Shown: one piece after another, positions 1 to 8,876 of the stretch
How the letters are laid out: each line of letters begins with the position of its first letter
Numbering within the stretch: the first letter of the stretch is position 1
NCBI RefSeq assembly: GCF_000526375.1
Contig: NZ_JAFY01000005.1
Span: 614,473-678,472, forward strand
DNA: 64,000 nt
Source of the DNA: Aminiphilus circumscriptus DSM 16581
GTDB taxonomy: Bacteria > Synergistota > Synergistia > Synergistales > Aminiphilaceae
Direction: 5' to 3'
Position numbers and translations under genes: made by a program
The notes under the pieces: model-generated
The model's database searches: none
What the model was told of the DNA's origin: nothing
What the model saw: the letters and a program-made list of their open reading frames with translations, nothing else

Positions 1-757
1 GGACGAAAAGTACGAGAAAAACGGCCCCCGTCAGGGTGAGAAGGGTCCCGTTCCAGGACGGAAGACGGGATGTTCCCAGCATGAGGCACACCAGAGCGCA
101 TCCGTAGATGAAGCCTCCTCGAACGTCGATCCTCCGGTTTTGCGTCTCCACCCACTCGGCCCGTATGAACCGGAAAACGAGAAGGAGGGCAAAAACGCCC
201 ACCGCCGCATTGGACAAGAAGATTCCCCGCCATCCCAGCTGATGCACGAGCCACCCGCCGAGAAAGGGTCCTGCGGAGGCCCCCGTGTAGACCGCCGCAA
301 CGTTGATCCCCAAAGCCTTTCCTCGCTCTCCCGGAGGAAAGACCGAGGAGAGGATGGCCATGCCGGAGGTGAGCATGAACGCTCCCCCCACACCCTGAAG
401 CGCCCGCAAGGCGAGAAAGAGCGCCATGGAAGGAGCTGCTCCCGCCCCGATCGTGGCAAGGGTGAACAGGCCGAGCCCCAGGGCGAGGACACGTTTTCTT
501 CCGTACATATCTCCGACTTTGCCCGCAGGAACGAGAAAAATCGCCGTGGCGAGAAGGTTCGCCGCTGCAACCCAGCTCAGAAGGATCGCACCGGCGGAGA
601 ATTCCTCCTGAATCGCCGGGAGAGCGATGTTCACCGCGGAAATCATGAAGGGCGAGAGGAACGCCGTGATCGCGGAGACAACAAGCACGACCCGTTTCGA
701 GACGGCCCCTCCTTCAACGACGTTTCTCCCAGGGGTTTCTTCGTCACACAATGTCAT
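1..757 (-). CDS. MFS drug/H+ antiporter, DHA2 (EmrB/QacA) type, C-terminus outside window
   Basis: Read leftwards from an ATG at 757, about 252 residues stay open to the window edge, so only the N-terminal half is visible. A GGAGG stands 8 bases before the ATG. The first helix runs into NIALPAIQEEF, typical of the 14-helix EmrB/QacA exporters. The loop after helix 2 reads GKVGDMYGRKRVL, which is MFS motif A. A further stretch, GWRGIFLSNAAVG, resembles the motif near helix 5. Known members export drugs or organic ions with proton antiport across the inner membrane; the substrate here cannot be told. It is divergent from the PLP enzyme at 1141. Confidence 0.8.
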   Translation of the reverse strand, partial: MTLCDEETPGRNVVEGGAVSKRVVLVVSAITAFLSPFMISAVNIALPAIQEEFSAGAILLSWVAAANLLATAIFLVPAGKVGDMYGRKRVLALGLGLFTLATIGAGAAPSMALFLALRALQGVGGAFMLTSGMAILSSVFPPGERGKALGINVAAVYTGASAGPFLGGWLVHQLGWRGIFLSNAAVGVFALLLVFRFIRAEWVETQNRRIDVRGGFIYGCALVCLMLGTSRLPSWNGTLLTLTGAVFLVLFV

Positions 758-1140
758 CGAGCGACCTCCATTTCTCAGGATCGGAAAGACCTGCCGCCAC
801 AGAGTTCGCCTCTCCGCAAACGTCCGCACTCCCGACCCGGGTATTTTTCGGCTGAGACATCTCCGGAGAGGACAGGGAGAGTTTCCTCTTCCTCCGGGGA
901 ACGTTTTCGCCCGGGGGATGAGGCGCTGCGATGCATACCCAACCCCCCTATCAAAAATCCGTGCCCCTATTCTCCCAGATCGACGGGGAGAAGCAAACAG
1001 CCAAAACTCACACAAACGAACGTTCCCCGGAGGAAAGATCTGGAGTATGCTGGTTTTCGCGAGCGAAACGATTTCGGAACGACATCTCCATCCTGCGCAA
1101 CAACAGGAAACCACATACCGCCACGAAGGAGGTCTTCGCA
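758..1140. other. Divergent intergenic region, no gene seen
   Basis: 383 bases between the divergently transcribed MFS gene and the PLP enzyme. Open frames crossing it are antisense or out-of-frame extensions of the neighbours. It must hold both promoters, but I could not pick a convincing -35/-10 pair. The only clear signal is the AAGGAGG ribosome-binding site just before 1141. Confidence 0.5.
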
Positions 1141-2409
1141 GTGAAAAAGACGACACGCACCACGACATCCGAAACACTCTTTTCCGAGCGGCGCAAGGAT
1201 TTCCCCTCACTCTCCAGAACGCACAACGGCCTGCCGCTGGCCTATCTGGACGGGCCGGGAGGAACACAGATCCCTCGGTACGTCATCGAAGCCATGGTGC
1301 ACTATTATTCGAACTGCAATGCCAATTCCCACGGATTCTTCGTCACGACACAGGAATCGGACTGCGTCATCGAAGAGGCCCGTAAAGCCATGGCGACGTT
1401 TCTCGGTGCGGAAGGGCCGCACACCATCTCTTTCGGGGCGAACATGACCACCTTGAATTTCTCCCTGAGCCATGCCCTGGAATCCACCCTCCAACCCGGA
1501 GACGAAGTGCTCATCACTCAGCTCGACCACGAGGCCAACCGGGGCCCCTGGCTCCGCCTCCGCTCAAAGGGCGTTCTGGTTCGGGAGATCGCCCTCCGGA
1601 AAGACGGAACGCTGGACTACGACGATTTCCGGAGTAAAACGAACGAACGCACTCGCCTGACGGCTCTGGGGTTCTCCTCAAACGCTCTCGGGACGGTGAA
1701 CGACATCGCCCTCGCCAGAGAACTCACCTATCGGGCGGGTTCCCTCCTCCTGGTGGATGCCGTACACGGAGCACCGCACTTTCCTCTGGACGTGCGCGCG
1801 CTCGGGCTGGACTTCCTCCTCTGCTCCGCCTACAAGTTCTACGGCCCCCACGTGGGGATCCTCTATGCCCGGGAAGGCCTTCTGGAGCGCCTGAACCCCG
1901 ACCGTCTCCGCACCCAGGATCAGCGGGCACCCTTCCGCATCGAGACGGGAACGCTGAATCACGCCGCCATTGCGGGTGTCAAGGCCGCCGTGGAGTACAT
2001 CGCCTCCTTCGGAGACGGGGCGAACCTCCGGGAAAAGATCACAAGTGCGATGAACCGCATCGGTGAGGCCGAACACGTCCTTGCAAAGGAACTCTACGAA
2101 GGACTCCGGAATATTCCCGGCGTGACCGTCCACGGTCCGTCCTTCACCGTCCCCGGCAGGGCCCCCACCGTCTCTTTCACGCTCGAAGGACACAGACCGC
2201 CTGAAATCTGCAGCTTCCTGAACGAAAGAGCCATCTGTGCCTGGGACGGAGACTTCTATGCCATCCGTCCCGTCGAAATCCTCGGTCTTCTCGAGCAGGG
2301 CGGACTCGTGCGGCTCGGCCTCTCCCTCTATAACACGAGAGACGAGGTACAACGCGCTCTCGATGCCGTCAGGGAGCTGGCGGAAACCGCGAAGAAGCGA
2401 AAGAAGTGA
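1141..2409 (+). CDS. Cysteine desulfurase-like aminotransferase class V (PLP enzyme)
   Basis: 422 residues from a GTG at 1141, chosen because AAGGAGG lies about 10 bases upstream; the open frame extends further 5' without a better start. Fold-type I PLP enzyme of the class V (NifS/CsdA-like) superfamily. Visible landmarks are LDGPGGTQ near residue 37, DHEAN (129-133) for the loop that orients PLP, VDAVH with Asp206 and His209, and SAYKFYGPHVG with the Schiff-base Lys232. The sequence resembles the cysteine-desulfurase-like subfamily whose substrates are unproven, so desulfurase activity should not be assumed. It stands alone, with no iscU/sufU partner beside it. Confidence 0.82.
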   Translation: MKKTTRTTTSETLFSERRKDFPSLSRTHNGLPLAYLDGPGGTQIPRYVIEAMVHYYSNCNANSHGFFVTTQESDCVIEEARKAMATFLGAEGPHTISFGANMTTLNFSLSHALESTLQPGDEVLITQLDHEANRGPWLRLRSKGVLVREIALRKDGTLDYDDFRSKTNERTRLTALGFSSNALGTVNDIALARELTYRAGSLLLVDAVHGAPHFPLDVRALGLDFLLCSAYKFYGPHVGILYAREGLLERLNPDRLRTQDQRAPFRIETGTLNHAAIAGVKAAVEYIASFGDGANLREKITSAMNRIGEAEHVLAKELYEGLRNIPGVTVHGPSFTVPGRAPTVSFTLEGHRPPEICSFLNERAICAWDGDFYAIRPVEILGLLEQGGLVRLGLSLYNTRDEVQRALDAVRELAETAKKRKK

Positions 2410-2605
2410 GCCGAAGGAATCAGAAAAACAAGGACTGCTGTGACGTGCGACAGGGACCTTCGATACTGTCGTCATCGAAGGCTTTTCATGCATAATGATT
2501 CAGCAGTTCGCTTTTCAGAAAAAGAGACGAGATCCATACAGCCGGGAAGGGCCACCGAAACGTAACGACTTCGGGGGTACGGCAGGACGACACGGAGGTC
2601 GAAAA

Positions 2606-4213
2606 ATGCCCGTTTCTCGCGAAGAACGCACCATCGTCCGTATCGCGATCGGCTTCGGCCTCCTCCTGGGATGGCTCGACACGCTCATGCGGGGAAGAGA
2701 CGCCCTGTCCGGTCTCGTTCGAAACGACATCTTTCCCGAAGGCAACGCCCTTCCCGCCTTCGTATTTCTTGCAGCGCACATTTTCTCCTTTCTCGCCGTC
2801 GCCGTCGCAGCCCGGTCTCCGGGCTTTCTTCCGGGAAGACGGTTTCTTCAGTTGTCCGGCGGCATTCTCGCCCTTGCGTTTCCGCTTGCCGCCTCGCTGG
2901 GCTCCCTCTTCGGCGAAGGAGCGATTCTTCTCGCCTCCGGCCTCTCCGGAGCGGGAACGGCTTTCCTCGTAGGAGGATGGGCAGCCGCCTTCTGCACTCT
3001 TCCCAGGCAGGAGGCGGCTCTCGCCTACGGTCTCGCCGCCTTTTTCGCCGTCCTCTCCGTACTCTACGCCTCCGCGTGGAACGGTGCGGCCATCCTGCTG
3101 CCCTTCGCGGGGCCCGTCGTCTCCGCGTTGCTCCTCTTCACCGCGCCACCGCCAGGAGAAGCGAGCGACACGTTTTCGGAGAAGGTCGATACGGAGACGC
3201 TCCGCCCCTGGAGATTCGCCCTGTTTCTCACAACCGCCTATATCCTCTACGGTCTTGGAAGCGGCATGTTCTCCCTGCTCACCTCCACGCTCTCCCGCCA
3301 TGCGTACGACAACTATCTCGTGGCCCGGGGCGTGGCGCCGCTCGTCGCCCTCGGACTTCTTTCCGTGACATCCCGGGAACTTCCCAGCCCTTTCTATCGC
3401 TTCTCTCTCTTTCTCGTGGGAGCGAGCTTTCTTCTGCTCCCCCTGCCCAGACTCTCGGGAATCTCCGCCTACCTGCTGGAGGGCGGGCTTGCCATTTTCG
3501 ATCTCTACGCATGGCTTCTCCTTATCCGGTGGGGCCGCTCCGCAGGCCCCCACAAAGACTCGGTCCTCCATTTCGGCCTGTTCCTCATCTCCGGAGCCCT
3601 CGCGGTGGGGACACTCAACCCTCTTGCCGTCGCAAAGACGACATTCTCACTCTTCGCCGAGGGGCATGCCTATCTCGCCCCCTTCCTCACCGCCATCCTT
3701 CTGCTTCTCTGCGCACTCTACGTCCCTGAAGGCCCGGCGAAAAACCGGAACTTCGGCGGCGGCCTCCCTCCGGACAAGGACCAATCCCCTGACACCCCCC
3801 TTCCACCTGTTTCGGGAAACCGCTCCGCGCCGCCGCTCTTCCTCCAGACACATCATGCCGCCGAAGCATTATCCTCCGGACAGACGGAACTTTTTCCCTC
3901 CACAGAAGCGCGCCACGGTGAAAAAGACGTCTCCCACCCCGAAAAAGAGAACCGTGCGAACAACGAGGTCGATACGGAACTGCAGGAGTTCTCCCTTCGC
4001 CTTCGCCTCGAATCTTTAGGCCTGACCCGCCAGGAAAGCAGTATCGTCCTGCTCCTGCTCCAAGGACTCAAGGATCAGGAGATGTGCACTCGCCTCGTCA
4101 TCTCCCGGAATACACTCAAGTACCATCTGCGCAACATCTATCGCAAACTGGCGATTTCCAGCCGAAAGGAGCTTCCAGGACTTTTCGAAGCGGACAGAAC
4201 AGCCTCTTCCTGA
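2606..4213 (+). CDS. Multi-pass membrane protein with C-terminal LuxR-type HTH
   Basis: 535 residues from ATG 2606 (GGAGG 8 bases upstream); the open frame starts earlier at 2495 but without a good site. Residues 1 to about 400 are a run of around ten to twelve hydrophobic helices with an MFS-like look. A polar linker of about 80 residues follows. The last 65 residues are a LuxR/FixJ four-helix HTH (LTRQESSIVLLLLQG, then SRNTLKYHLRNIYRKL). Fusions of this kind are usually membrane-anchored one-component transcription factors. Ligand and targets are unknown. The gene sits upstream of a mini-LuxR and the PspA cluster, so it may control them (inference). Confidence 0.75.
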   Translation: MPVSREERTIVRIAIGFGLLLGWLDTLMRGRDALSGLVRNDIFPEGNALPAFVFLAAHIFSFLAVAVAARSPGFLPGRRFLQLSGGILALAFPLAASLGSLFGEGAILLASGLSGAGTAFLVGGWAAAFCTLPRQEAALAYGLAAFFAVLSVLYASAWNGAAILLPFAGPVVSALLLFTAPPPGEASDTFSEKVDTETLRPWRFALFLTTAYILYGLGSGMFSLLTSTLSRHAYDNYLVARGVAPLVALGLLSVTSRELPSPFYRFSLFLVGASFLLLPLPRLSGISAYLLEGGLAIFDLYAWLLLIRWGRSAGPHKDSVLHFGLFLISGALAVGTLNPLAVAKTTFSLFAEGHAYLAPFLTAILLLLCALYVPEGPAKNRNFGGGLPPDKDQSPDTPLPPVSGNRSAPPLFLQTHHAAEALSSGQTELFPSTEARHGEKDVSHPEKENRANNEVDTELQEFSLRLRLESLGLTRQESSIVLLLLQGLKDQEMCTRLVISRNTLKYHLRNIYRKLAISSRKELPGLFEADRTASS

Positions 4214-4582
4214 TTTCTCGGGAAGGTCTTTGTCTCACCCCATACCCCCTCCCCGAAACGTTCTCTCGGAATCTCCACGAGCATATCGCTCCGGGTCACT
4301 CCCCCTTTTTAAGTCGAACGAAAACATTCCAGCGCAATGAGTGCAAGCCCCTTTCCCTCCGATGAGGGTGGGGGAAACCACCCTTGTTTCTCCACGAAAT
4401 CGGCGGGAAATCCTACCCGCACTCTTCCCCGAGGGGTGATGGACAGGCGGAGAGACTTCCTCTACTTTCGAAAGCGGATTCATAGAGTACAGACAGAAGT
4501 GATTTCCTGTTTTTTCTATAATGTATCATCTATTCACATAAACATCCGTCTTCGAAAATTCCCTATCGGGAGGGAGCGTTCC
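4214..4582 (+). promoter_or_regulatory. Intergenic region with TATAAT -10 for the mini-LuxR gene
   Basis: 369 bases without a convincing gene. A perfect TATAAT at 4517-4522 lies 60 bases before the GTG at 4583. No TTGACA-like hexamer sits 16-18 bases upstream, which would suit an activator-dependent promoter. The local sequence is visibly AT-richer than its surroundings. Confidence 0.4.
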
Positions 4583-4891
4583 GTGAGCGCAAAAACGCAT
4601 CTTCCAGAGCACCCGGATGGCGAACTTCGGGAAAGGCGCGGTAGAAACCCGACTCGAGCGGCGCTTTTACTGCGATTACAACTCGATCCTTTTTCTCTCA
4701 CAAAAAAGGAGGCGGGCATCGTCCTGCTCCTTCTCGAGGACCGGAGCAACGAGGAAATAGCCGATACCGAGGCCATCACCCGGAACACGTTGAAAACCCA
4801 TCTGCGTCACATCTACCGCAAACTGCATGTCACCGGAGGAGACCGGACATCCCGGATCACGGAAATCGCCACCAGGCTGGGACTTCGGTAG
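4583..4891 (+). CDS. HTH-only LuxR-type mini-regulator
   Basis: 102 residues from a GTG at 4583, preceded by GGGAGGG; a longer frame reaches back to 4337 but lacks a ribosome-binding site. It is almost only a LuxR-type HTH: LTKKEAGIVLLLLEDRSNEE, then TRNTLKTHLRHIYRKL. It is clearly related to the C-terminal domain of the membrane regulator just upstream (shared ExxIVLLLL, RNTLK.HLR.IYRKL). No receiver or sensor domain is present. It could act alone, as a DNA-binding partner, or as a competitor of the membrane-bound regulator. Confidence 0.7.
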   Translation: MSAKTHLPEHPDGELRERRGRNPTRAALLLRLQLDPFSLTKKEAGIVLLLLEDRSNEEIADTEAITRNTLKTHLRHIYRKLHVTGGDRTSRITEIATRLGLR

Positions 4892-5017
4892 GCACACTCC
4901 CAACAAGGCACTCCGGACATGACGCCCCGGAAGCCGGAGAAGGAAAAGGGAACTATCTGTTCGGGCGGAAAGCATCAAATCAGGCGCCCCGAAAACGTGC
5001 ACGGAGGAGGTGCGGCA

Positions 5018-5689
5018 ATGAGCATTTTCGGCAAAATGACGGACATTTTCAAAGCCAACGTGAATGACATGCTTGACCGCATGGAGGATCCGGAAAAGAT
5101 GGTCAAGCAGATGATCGTGGAGATGGAAGAAGGGCTCACCAAAGCCACCTCTTCCCTGGCAAAGGCCATGGCAAACGAACAGAGCCTCCGCAAACAGCAC
5201 GCGGCAGCGAGCGAACAGGCACGCCAGTGGGAAGAGAAAGCCGGCATGGCGATGAAGGCCGGTAACGCCGATCTGGCCCGTCAGGCGCTGGAGAAGAAAC
5301 TGTCCTTCGACGGGCAGGCGAAACAGTATGAGACCATGACCGCTCAGGCTTCCGCCACCACCGCACAGCTCCGCTCCCAGCTCGATGCGTTGAAAATGAA
5401 ACTCGACGAGGCACGGATGAAACAATCCACTCTCGTGGCGAGATCTCAGGCCGCGAAGGCGCAGAAGGAATTCTCCACCGCCATTGGGACCGCCACGGGA
5501 AGCGGAGCCTTTGCCAAATTCGAGAAAATGGAACGCAAAATCGAGAGTATGGAGGCGGAAGCCCAGGCGTTCTCCGAAATGGGAGGCACCCTTCCTCAGG
5601 ATGATCCCTTCGCAAAACTGGAAAAAGACCAGCAGCTCGAAGCGGAGATGGCGAAGCTCATGGAAAAGATGGGACAAGGAGGGGTCTGA
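5018..5689 (+). CDS. pspA: PspA/IM30 (phage shock protein A) family
   Basis: 223 residues from ATG 5018, preceded by GGAGGAGG. The start MSIFGKMTDIFKANVNDMLD is the amphipathic membrane-binding helix of PspA/IM30/Vipp1, and DPEKMVKQMI matches the family. The remainder is almost entirely helical coiled coil rich in Ala, Gln, Glu and Lys. Such proteins polymerise on the cytoplasmic face of the inner membrane under envelope stress, an ESCRT-III-like scaffold. No PspF, PspB or PspC gene is adjacent. It is followed after 2 bases by a YbjN-like gene and then by membrane and secreted proteins, so it heads an apparent operon. Confidence 0.92.
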   Translation: MSIFGKMTDIFKANVNDMLDRMEDPEKMVKQMIVEMEEGLTKATSSLAKAMANEQSLRKQHAAASEQARQWEEKAGMAMKAGNADLARQALEKKLSFDGQAKQYETMTAQASATTAQLRSQLDALKMKLDEARMKQSTLVARSQAAKAQKEFSTAIGTATGSGAFAKFEKMERKIESMEAEAQAFSEMGGTLPQDDPFAKLEKDQQLEAEMAKLMEKMGQGGV

Positions 5690-5691
5690 TC

Positions 5692-6129
5692 ATGCGCAAG
5701 TTCGCCCTGCTCAAGGACGGAAGCAACGAGGCACTCCTGGCGAAGACGAAGAACACCGTGACGGCGCTTCTCGGTGAACTCTTCGACCCGGAGGATCTGA
5801 CCAGCGTGGAGGATCTCCACTCCTTTCCCTTCGGCAGCGCCACCATCCAGATCCAAGTTCTCCCCTGGCATGCCGAGGATGTACTCGTCCGTGTCTTCTC
5901 CTATCTCGTGGAAAACGTGGATCCGTCGAAGGAGGGCCTCTGCGAGAAACTTCTCCGGCTGAATGCCACGGTACCCCTTGGGGCATTCAGCCTCGTCTTC
6001 GACGGCACGATCATGTTCTCCTGCTCGCTGGCGGGGGCCAATCTCGACAAAAACGAACTGCTCGGCGCGCTCCAGACCGTCGCCGCCTACGCGGACCAGT
6101 ACGACGACATTCTGAAGGCGCTTTTCTGA
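5692..6129 (+). CDS. YbjN-like / type III secretion chaperone-like fold protein
   Basis: 145 residues, no signal peptide or membrane helix, starting 2 bases after the pspA stop and so almost certainly co-transcribed and coupled. Alternating strands and helices (SFPFGSATIQIQVLPW, VLVRVFSYLVENV, then LLRLNATVPLGAFSLVFDG) fit the YbjN/CesT-like chaperone fold. In that family the fold often serves as an adaptor beside ATPases, kinases or PspA. A role as a PspA partner is inferred from position; the family assignment is by pattern only. Confidence 0.6.
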   Translation: MRKFALLKDGSNEALLAKTKNTVTALLGELFDPEDLTSVEDLHSFPFGSATIQIQVLPWHAEDVLVRVFSYLVENVDPSKEGLCEKLLRLNATVPLGAFSLVFDGTIMFSCSLAGANLDKNELLGALQTVAAYADQYDDILKALF

Positions 6130-6272
6130 CGGCCCCCGAATCGAGCGCAAAACAAGGCGGCCCGGAGATTCGCCGGAGGAGCGGAGCGGTTCGGAAAAAA
6201 TCCCGGACGAAGGAGTGGAAACGCGGCTCGCCGGAAAGTGCCGCCATTCGAGAAAAGGACCGGAGAGGAGAG

Positions 6273-7064
6273 ATGTCCATGAGCCCGCTTTCTCTTGGAA
6301 TCGGAGCGGTTCTCGCTCTGGGAGGCGCCTATCTCGCCTTCATCCAGAAAAAAAAGAGCGAGGGCGTCGTCACGGAACTGAAATTTCTGAAGGCCACACC
6401 TCTCGCGGAACTCCACGCCGCGTGGAAAGCCATCACCGAGCAGGGGTTTTCGGGAAACTACCGGGAGTTCGTCGAGACCAACGGAAAAGCCGCAACGGAG
6501 GGAGAACTCCGCTCCCCCCACGGAAATATCCCCTGCGCCTATTTTGTCGCCACCGTGGAACGCCAGTTCGAGCGCGAGGAGACGACCAGGGACGAAAAAG
6601 GGAACGTCCAAAGGCGCAGGGTACGCTCCTCCGAGAACGTCTCCTCTCAGAAAAGCGCCTCTCCGCTCTATCTGGAATCCGCAGGAATCCGTATTCCCCT
6701 CGACCTCGACGGAGCCTCCCTGGACCTGAAGGATGGAAGTGATCGTTTTGAGCCCTACGAAAGCAACCGCACCTATTCCTTTTTCAACGCAGCCTCCATT
6801 CAGACGGGAACAAAAACGCTGGGCTTCCGTTATTCGGAGAAGATCATCCCTTTGGGGCACCCGCTCTACGTCGTGGGAGAAGCAAAGGATTCCTCGGGAG
6901 AATTGCGGATCGGAAGCCCTTCGGAAAAGGGGAAACCCTTCATCGTGTCGGTGAAATCCGAGGATGAGGTGATCAAGAGCAGAGAAAGCGGCGCCAGGAC
7001 GCAATTCTACCTGGGGATAGCCCTTATCGTCGCCGGGATCGCCGTGGCGCTCCTCGTGAAATGA
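6273..7064 (+). CDS. GIDE/BAM-domain-like membrane protein
   Basis: 263 residues; ATG 6273 has GGAG 7 bases upstream. One helix at residues 5-24 and one at the C-terminus (FYLGIALIVAGIAVALLVK) bracket a large soluble domain. It contains PCAYFVATVERQFER and, near 190, GFRYSEKIIPLGHPLYVVGEA. The second stretch matches the GIDE (MULAN/MAPL 'beside a membrane') domain of eukaryotic mitochondrial E3 ligases and their bacterial relatives. No RING finger is present. Bacterial homologues are uncharacterised; placement behind pspA and the ybjN-like gene suggests a role in envelope stress. Family call moderately sure, function unknown. Confidence 0.6.
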   Translation: MSMSPLSLGIGAVLALGGAYLAFIQKKKSEGVVTELKFLKATPLAELHAAWKAITEQGFSGNYREFVETNGKAATEGELRSPHGNIPCAYFVATVERQFEREETTRDEKGNVQRRRVRSSENVSSQKSASPLYLESAGIRIPLDLDGASLDLKDGSDRFEPYESNRTYSFFNAASIQTGTKTLGFRYSEKIIPLGHPLYVVGEAKDSSGELRIGSPSEKGKPFIVSVKSEDEVIKSRESGARTQFYLGIALIVAGIAVALLVK

Positions 7065-7102
7065 CGCATCCCCGATGTTCCTTTCGGAAAGGAGGTATCC
7101 CC

Positions 7103-8782
7103 ATGCATCGGCAACGGACTCTCGCTCTTCTCTGCGCGCTCCTCTGCCTGATCGCCGTTCCCGCACTGGCCACACCCAGGAATGCCCTCGCACCCTGGCC
7201 CGAGGACGCGATCTTCGCCGTGGTGGTCCTGGAAAATGTGAAGGACATGGCAACCGAACTCGCTCCGTCGGTGGAAACCATGTTCCCGGAAGGGGCGCTC
7301 GTCGCGGAATGGCTCCGGAGCGTTCCCGTCAAATCCGTCGCGGTCTCCTTCGGCTACAAAGACTGGGTCTTCCGTCTCCAGGGAGCGCTTTCCTTCGGCC
7401 CGGAAAAACGCACGATCCTCGATCGCATCGCCGGTGGCACGGCGGAACCGGGCGATCTCGACGCCCTTCTCGACAATCCCGCTGAAGGCGCTTTCGACTT
7501 CGTTCTCCACGAGAACGCCACGTATCTGATCATCTCCGACGGCATGGTCCTGGCAATGGTCACCGCCAAGGAAGACACGCTTCTTCTCGGCTTCGCTCCC
7601 GAGGATCTCACCGCCGGACTGGAGGCACTGGAGAACGCCGGAAAACGTCTGGTCATTCCAAGAAAATACACGACGCCCGATTTTCTCTACTTTGCCGACA
7701 ACGGCATGTTCGTGAAATCCATCCAGGAGGAAATGGGGGAGTTTCTCCCCCTTAGGGACGTCCCCTTCCGCATGGAATTGGGCTTCACTCCCCAGGAGAA
7801 AGGGTGGCGTCTGTCGGCCTTTCTCAATCTCGCCCGGGTGTTCTTTTCCGACGAGGCCTTGTCTGCCTTCACGCCTCTGCCGCCACACCCACTGCCGCTC
7901 TTCGGCGAACAGGCGCCCTTCTTCGCCGCCCGAGGCAGGCTGCCTATCACCGACGTCGCCCTGGCGGAAGTCCGGGCCGCCGCCGCGTCGGGCGACGAAG
8001 ATGCACGGAACGTGACGGATCTGCTGGACATCCTCGGTCATTACGGTTTGAACGACAGCGACCTGAAAGACCTCCTCGGCTCGTTCTCTCTCGTCGCGGG
8101 AGGCGAGGCGAAAGCCCTCTCGACGCTGCTGGAGGCGAAGGTTCCCGGCGTGTACCTGACACTTACGGGAACGCCCGAGGCTCACGCAAAAGCCCTTGCC
8201 GCGGCAGAACGCTTTGCCGCCGGAGAGAGCGCACCGCCTGTCCAGGTGGTCGATGTTCCGGGATGGACCAAGGTTTTTGTCGCGGAGGATCCGCTTCCCT
8301 TCGTGACAGCTTTCCGGAAGGACCTGCTCCTCCTCGGGTTTGTGGATCCGAAGGATCTGGAAAAGAGCCCCGTTCCGCAACCCACTCTGGAAGCCCTTTC
8401 GGAAAAGGAGCTTCTCAAGTTTCTGTATCTGCACATACCCGGACTGCGAACTGCGGTGCTCTCTCTGGTCGACCCGGTGGGACAGCCCTGGCACGAGGCG
8501 TTCGGTCTGGGAGACGTCAAGGAGTTCGCACTCTCGGCACTGCAGGCTTTCCGGCAAACGGAAGAGGCCGAGGAACTCTTTCTCGCCGTCCCGAACGTGG
8601 AAGAAGTCTTTCTGGAGGGAGTGAACGGCACGGCCGATCCAGCAGTGAGCAAACGCATGGAGGCATTGACCTCCGCATGGCAGGCGGTGTCCGCCGAGCC
8701 GTCCTCCCAATGGAATGAGGACTCGGCGGAACCGCCCTCGCTCGAAGAAGAACCCGTTGAAGAAAGCACGCCCACACCCTGA
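7103..8782 (+). CDS. Large secreted protein of unknown function
   Basis: 559 residues from ATG 7103, which has a strong AAAGGAGG site. A signal peptide is visible (basic start, then TLALLCALLCLIAVPALA, with cleavage likely after ALA). The mature part is acidic, has no further membrane helix and no cysteine-based lipobox, and resembles chaperone- or lipoprotein-like periplasmic proteins without motifs I can name. It ends in a Glu/Pro-rich tail (EEPVEESTPTP). It lies 38 bases after the GIDE-like gene and 94 bases before the leucine-rich repeat gene on the same strand. Confidence 0.7.
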   Translation: MHRQRTLALLCALLCLIAVPALATPRNALAPWPEDAIFAVVVLENVKDMATELAPSVETMFPEGALVAEWLRSVPVKSVAVSFGYKDWVFRLQGALSFGPEKRTILDRIAGGTAEPGDLDALLDNPAEGAFDFVLHENATYLIISDGMVLAMVTAKEDTLLLGFAPEDLTAGLEALENAGKRLVIPRKYTTPDFLYFADNGMFVKSIQEEMGEFLPLRDVPFRMELGFTPQEKGWRLSAFLNLARVFFSDEALSAFTPLPPHPLPLFGEQAPFFAARGRLPITDVALAEVRAAAASGDEDARNVTDLLDILGHYGLNDSDLKDLLGSFSLVAGGEAKALSTLLEAKVPGVYLTLTGTPEAHAKALAAAERFAAGESAPPVQVVDVPGWTKVFVAEDPLPFVTAFRKDLLLLGFVDPKDLEKSPVPQPTLEALSEKELLKFLYLHIPGLRTAVLSLVDPVGQPWHEAFGLGDVKEFALSALQAFRQTEEAEELFLAVPNVEEVFLEGVNGTADPAVSKRMEALTSAWQAVSAEPSSQWNEDSAEPPSLEEEPVEESTPTP

Positions 8783-8876
8783 AGACGGCCCCGGTTACGG
8801 CGTGCGACCGGAATGTACCAAAATTCCTGTCTCCCTCAGAAACAAGGGCGACAAAGCAAGAGCAAGGAGGAAAGTC

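Noticed and set aside
140..1144. 334-codon open frame on the plus strand
   Set aside because: Antisense to the MFS transporter and highly Arg/Pro/Ser-rich, the usual composition of shadow frames here.
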